Below, piece after piece: positions 62,507 to 64,000 of a stretch of DNA of 64,000 nt. This DNA comes from Mesorhizobium huakuii (GTDB lineage: Bacteria; Pseudomonadota; Alphaproteobacteria; Rhizobiales; Rhizobiaceae): the NCBI RefSeq assembly GCF_030160235.1, contig NZ_BSNY01000021.1, positions 186,001-250,000 of the forward strand. Direction: 5' to 3'. The position numbers and the translations under genes were made by a program. Under the pieces are notes generated by a model. The model saw nothing but the letters and a program-made list of their open reading frames with translations, had not been told where the DNA came from and did not search any database. How positions within the stretch are numbered: the stretch's first letter is position 1; each line of letters opens with the position of its first letter.

Positions 62507-63337
62507 TCAGCCTTTGAGGCCGGTCATGGTGATGCCCTCGACGAAGCGCTTCTGCGCGAGCAGGAAGGCGGCGACGAGAGGAAGGGTGATGATCAGCGTG
62601 GCAGCCATCAGCGCGCCATAGTCGTCGCCGGCCTCGGCGGCGCGGAAATACATCAGGCCGAGCGGCGGCGTGGCATAGGCCTGCTTGCTGACGACGATCA
62701 GCGGCCAGTAGAGGTCGTTCCAGTGCGCGACGACGGAGAAGATCGCGAAGGCGGTGACCGCCGGCCACGCATTGGGCACGATGACGCGTGCGACGATGCC
62801 GAGTTCGGACATGCCGTCGAGCCTTGCCGCGTGCAGCAGGTCGTCGGGCATGGCGCGGAAGAACTGCAGGAACATGAAGATCGCGAAAACCGATATGGTG
62901 AAGGGCGCGACGAGCGAGATGTAGCTGTTCAAGAGCGACATCCTGTCGAAGGCAACATAGAGCGGCAGCGCCGTTGCGTGGATCGGCACCAGCAGGCCGA
63001 GCATGACCAGCACCATCATCAGCCGCGCGGCGCGGAACTTCAGCTTGGCCATCGCATAGGCGCAAGGGATCGCCACCACGACCTGGAAGAAGAAGATCAG
63101 GCCGCAGACGATGACGCCGTTCCACAGCAGCGTCGCCATCGGCACCTTGGCAAACGCCTTGGCGAAGTTTTCCGCGAAGTAGAAATGTTGCGGGATGAGC
63201 GCCAGCGACGAGGTGAAGATGTCGCTCTGCGTCTTGCCCGCCGTCGAGATCATGAAGATGTAGGGCGCAAGGATCATCAGCGCGCCGAACGAAAGCAGCG
63301 CGAAGCGGATGATGCGGCCGGCCGGGATGCTGCTCAT
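62507..63337 (-). CDS. Carbohydrate ABC transporter permease (MalG/UgpE type)
   Basis: A 276-residue permease with six helices, starting IIRFALLSFGALMILAPYIFMISTAGK. The EAA loop is LLHAARLDGMSELGIVARVIVPNAWPAV near residues 160-187, and the C-terminus RFVEGITMTGLKG is the standard MalG/UgpE ending. Its start overlaps the preceding permease stop by four bases (ATGA), so the two are coupled. The binding-protein gene follows 40 bp downstream. Confidence 0.93.
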   Translation of the reverse strand: MSSIPAGRIIRFALLSFGALMILAPYIFMISTAGKTQSDIFTSSLALIPQHFYFAENFAKAFAKVPMATLLWNGVIVCGLIFFFQVVVAIPCAYAMAKLKFRAARLMMVLVMLGLLVPIHATALPLYVAFDRMSLLNSYISLVAPFTISVFAIFMFLQFFRAMPDDLLHAARLDGMSELGIVARVIVPNAWPAVTAFAIFSVVAHWNDLYWPLIVVSKQAYATPPLGLMYFRAAEAGDDYGALMAATLIITLPLVAAFLLAQKRFVEGITMTGLKG

Positions 63338-64000
63338 GTGTAATGCACCCGCCGGTCGAGCACGCGGTATTGCAGGAGCATCAGCACGACCAGTATCGCG
63401 AGGAAGACGACCGTCATCGCCGAGGCATAGCCGACGCGCAGGTAGACGAAACCCTCCTGGTAGATGGTGAAAAGCAGCACTTCGGAGGCCTTGTTGGGGC
63501 CGCCGTCGGTCAGCATCTTCACCGTTTCGAAGACCTTCACCGCATTGGTGATGCTGATGGTGACGACGAACAGCGTCGTCGGCCCGAGCATCGGCCAGGT
63601 GACCAGGAAGAACCGGTCGAGCGCCGATTTCGCGCCGTCGACGTGAGCGGCGGCATAGAGCTCGCGCGGAATCGCCGTCAGCCCCGCCAGGAACAGCACC
63701 ATGTTGAAGCCGACCGACTGCCAGATGCCGATGATCGACAGGCTGTAGAGCACGGTGTTCGATGCGCCAAGCCAGTTCGGGCCGGGAACGCCGACGAGCG
63801 AAAGCAGCGCGTTGAGCGGCCCGATCGTTGGGTGGAAGATGTATTGCCAGACAGTCGCCATGGCGACGATCAGCGAGGCGACCGGCAGGAAATAGACGGT
63901 GCGGAAAAAGCCGCGCGCCCGCCCCTCGCCTTCGATCAGCAGGGCAACGCCGAGGCCAAGCACGATCGAGACCGGCGCGACGATGGCCGTATAGACCGAG
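63334..64000 (-). CDS. Carbohydrate ABC transporter permease (MalF/UgpA type), partial
   Basis: The last 221 or so codons of a permease; the frame stays open to the window edge (SVYTAIVAPVSIVLGLGVALL), so the N-terminus is missing. It shows GEGRARGFFRTVYFLPVASLIVAMATVWQYIF, the EAA loop ELYAAAHVDGAKSALDRFFLVTWPML and the ending LQYRVLDRRVHYT of MalF/UgpA proteins. It pairs with the MalG-type permease it overlaps. Confidence 0.92.
   Translation of the reverse strand, partial: SVYTAIVAPVSIVLGLGVALLIEGEGRARGFFRTVYFLPVASLIVAMATVWQYIFHPTIGPLNALLSLVGVPGPNWLGASNTVLYSLSIIGIWQSVGFNMVLFLAGLTAIPRELYAAAHVDGAKSALDRFFLVTWPMLGPTTLFVVTISITNAVKVFETVKMLTDGGPNKASEVLLFTIYQEGFVYLRVGYASAMTVVFLAILVVLMLLQYRVLDRRVHYT

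Overview
The window is GC-rich chromosomal DNA of an alphaproteobacterium, most likely a rhizobium of the Mesorhizobium/Phyllobacteriaceae group. This is inferred from gene content (many ABC importers, a TamAB pair, a PAN-domain alpha-2-macroglobulin with PbpC, a Cox-type molybdenum hydroxylase cluster, DUF3175) and from several families of short palindromic intergenic repeats of the rhizobial RIME type. No rRNA, tRNA, CRISPR array, prophage or insertion sequence was seen. Gene calls rest on recognising protein motifs by eye; no database search was run.

Layout. 1-6.1 kb: end of a VOC protein, a small secreted protein, a DoxX membrane protein, an MttB-family methyltransferase with a dimethylglycine-dehydrogenase-like flavoprotein, and a lytic-transglycosylase-like lipoprotein. 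6.1-12.5 kb: a dipeptide/oligopeptide ABC importer whose two ATPases are fused into one chain. 12.8-20.8 kb: tamA-tamB; TamB is enlarged by an internal tandem duplication of about 622 residues. 21.0-29.4 kb: alpha-2-macroglobulin, pbpC and an M15 D-Ala-D-Ala dipeptidase, a periplasmic and cell-wall block. 29.6-35.7 kb: a sulfate importer with two separate binding proteins, a decayed vapC, and an Rrf2 regulator. 35.8-45.5 kb: an acyltransferase-like protein, then a leftward sugar or sugar-acid block (LacI regulator, binding protein, ATPase, two permeases, gluconokinase), an MFS carrier and DUF3175.

45.5-52.6 kb: two near-identical FCD/GntR regulators bracket an SDR epimerase/dehydrogenase and a 3-hydroxyisobutyrate-dehydrogenase-type enzyme. 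Beside them is an Frc-type sugar importer whose binding protein is divergent from its ATPase and permease. TNGTNNNACNA-like dyads lie in both divergent promoter regions. 52.7-61.0 kb: an AraC regulator followed by a tight cluster (SRPBCC/CoxG, FAD subunit, 2x[2Fe-2S] subunit, a molybdopterin subunit split into two genes, MoxR, CoxE-like VWA, COG3618-type amidohydrolase). 61.2-64.0 kb: a sugar ABC importer of the UgpBAE/MalEFG type, cut by the window edge.

The most interesting points are: the split molybdenum-hydroxylase large subunit in a cluster ending in a lactonase-like amidohydrolase and lying next to a sugar importer; a RIME-type repeat apparently translated as the N-terminus of the CoxE-like protein; the duplicated TamB; the duplicated FCD regulators with shared operator-like sites; and a LacI-type 16-bp operator upstream of the gluconokinase/ABC block.
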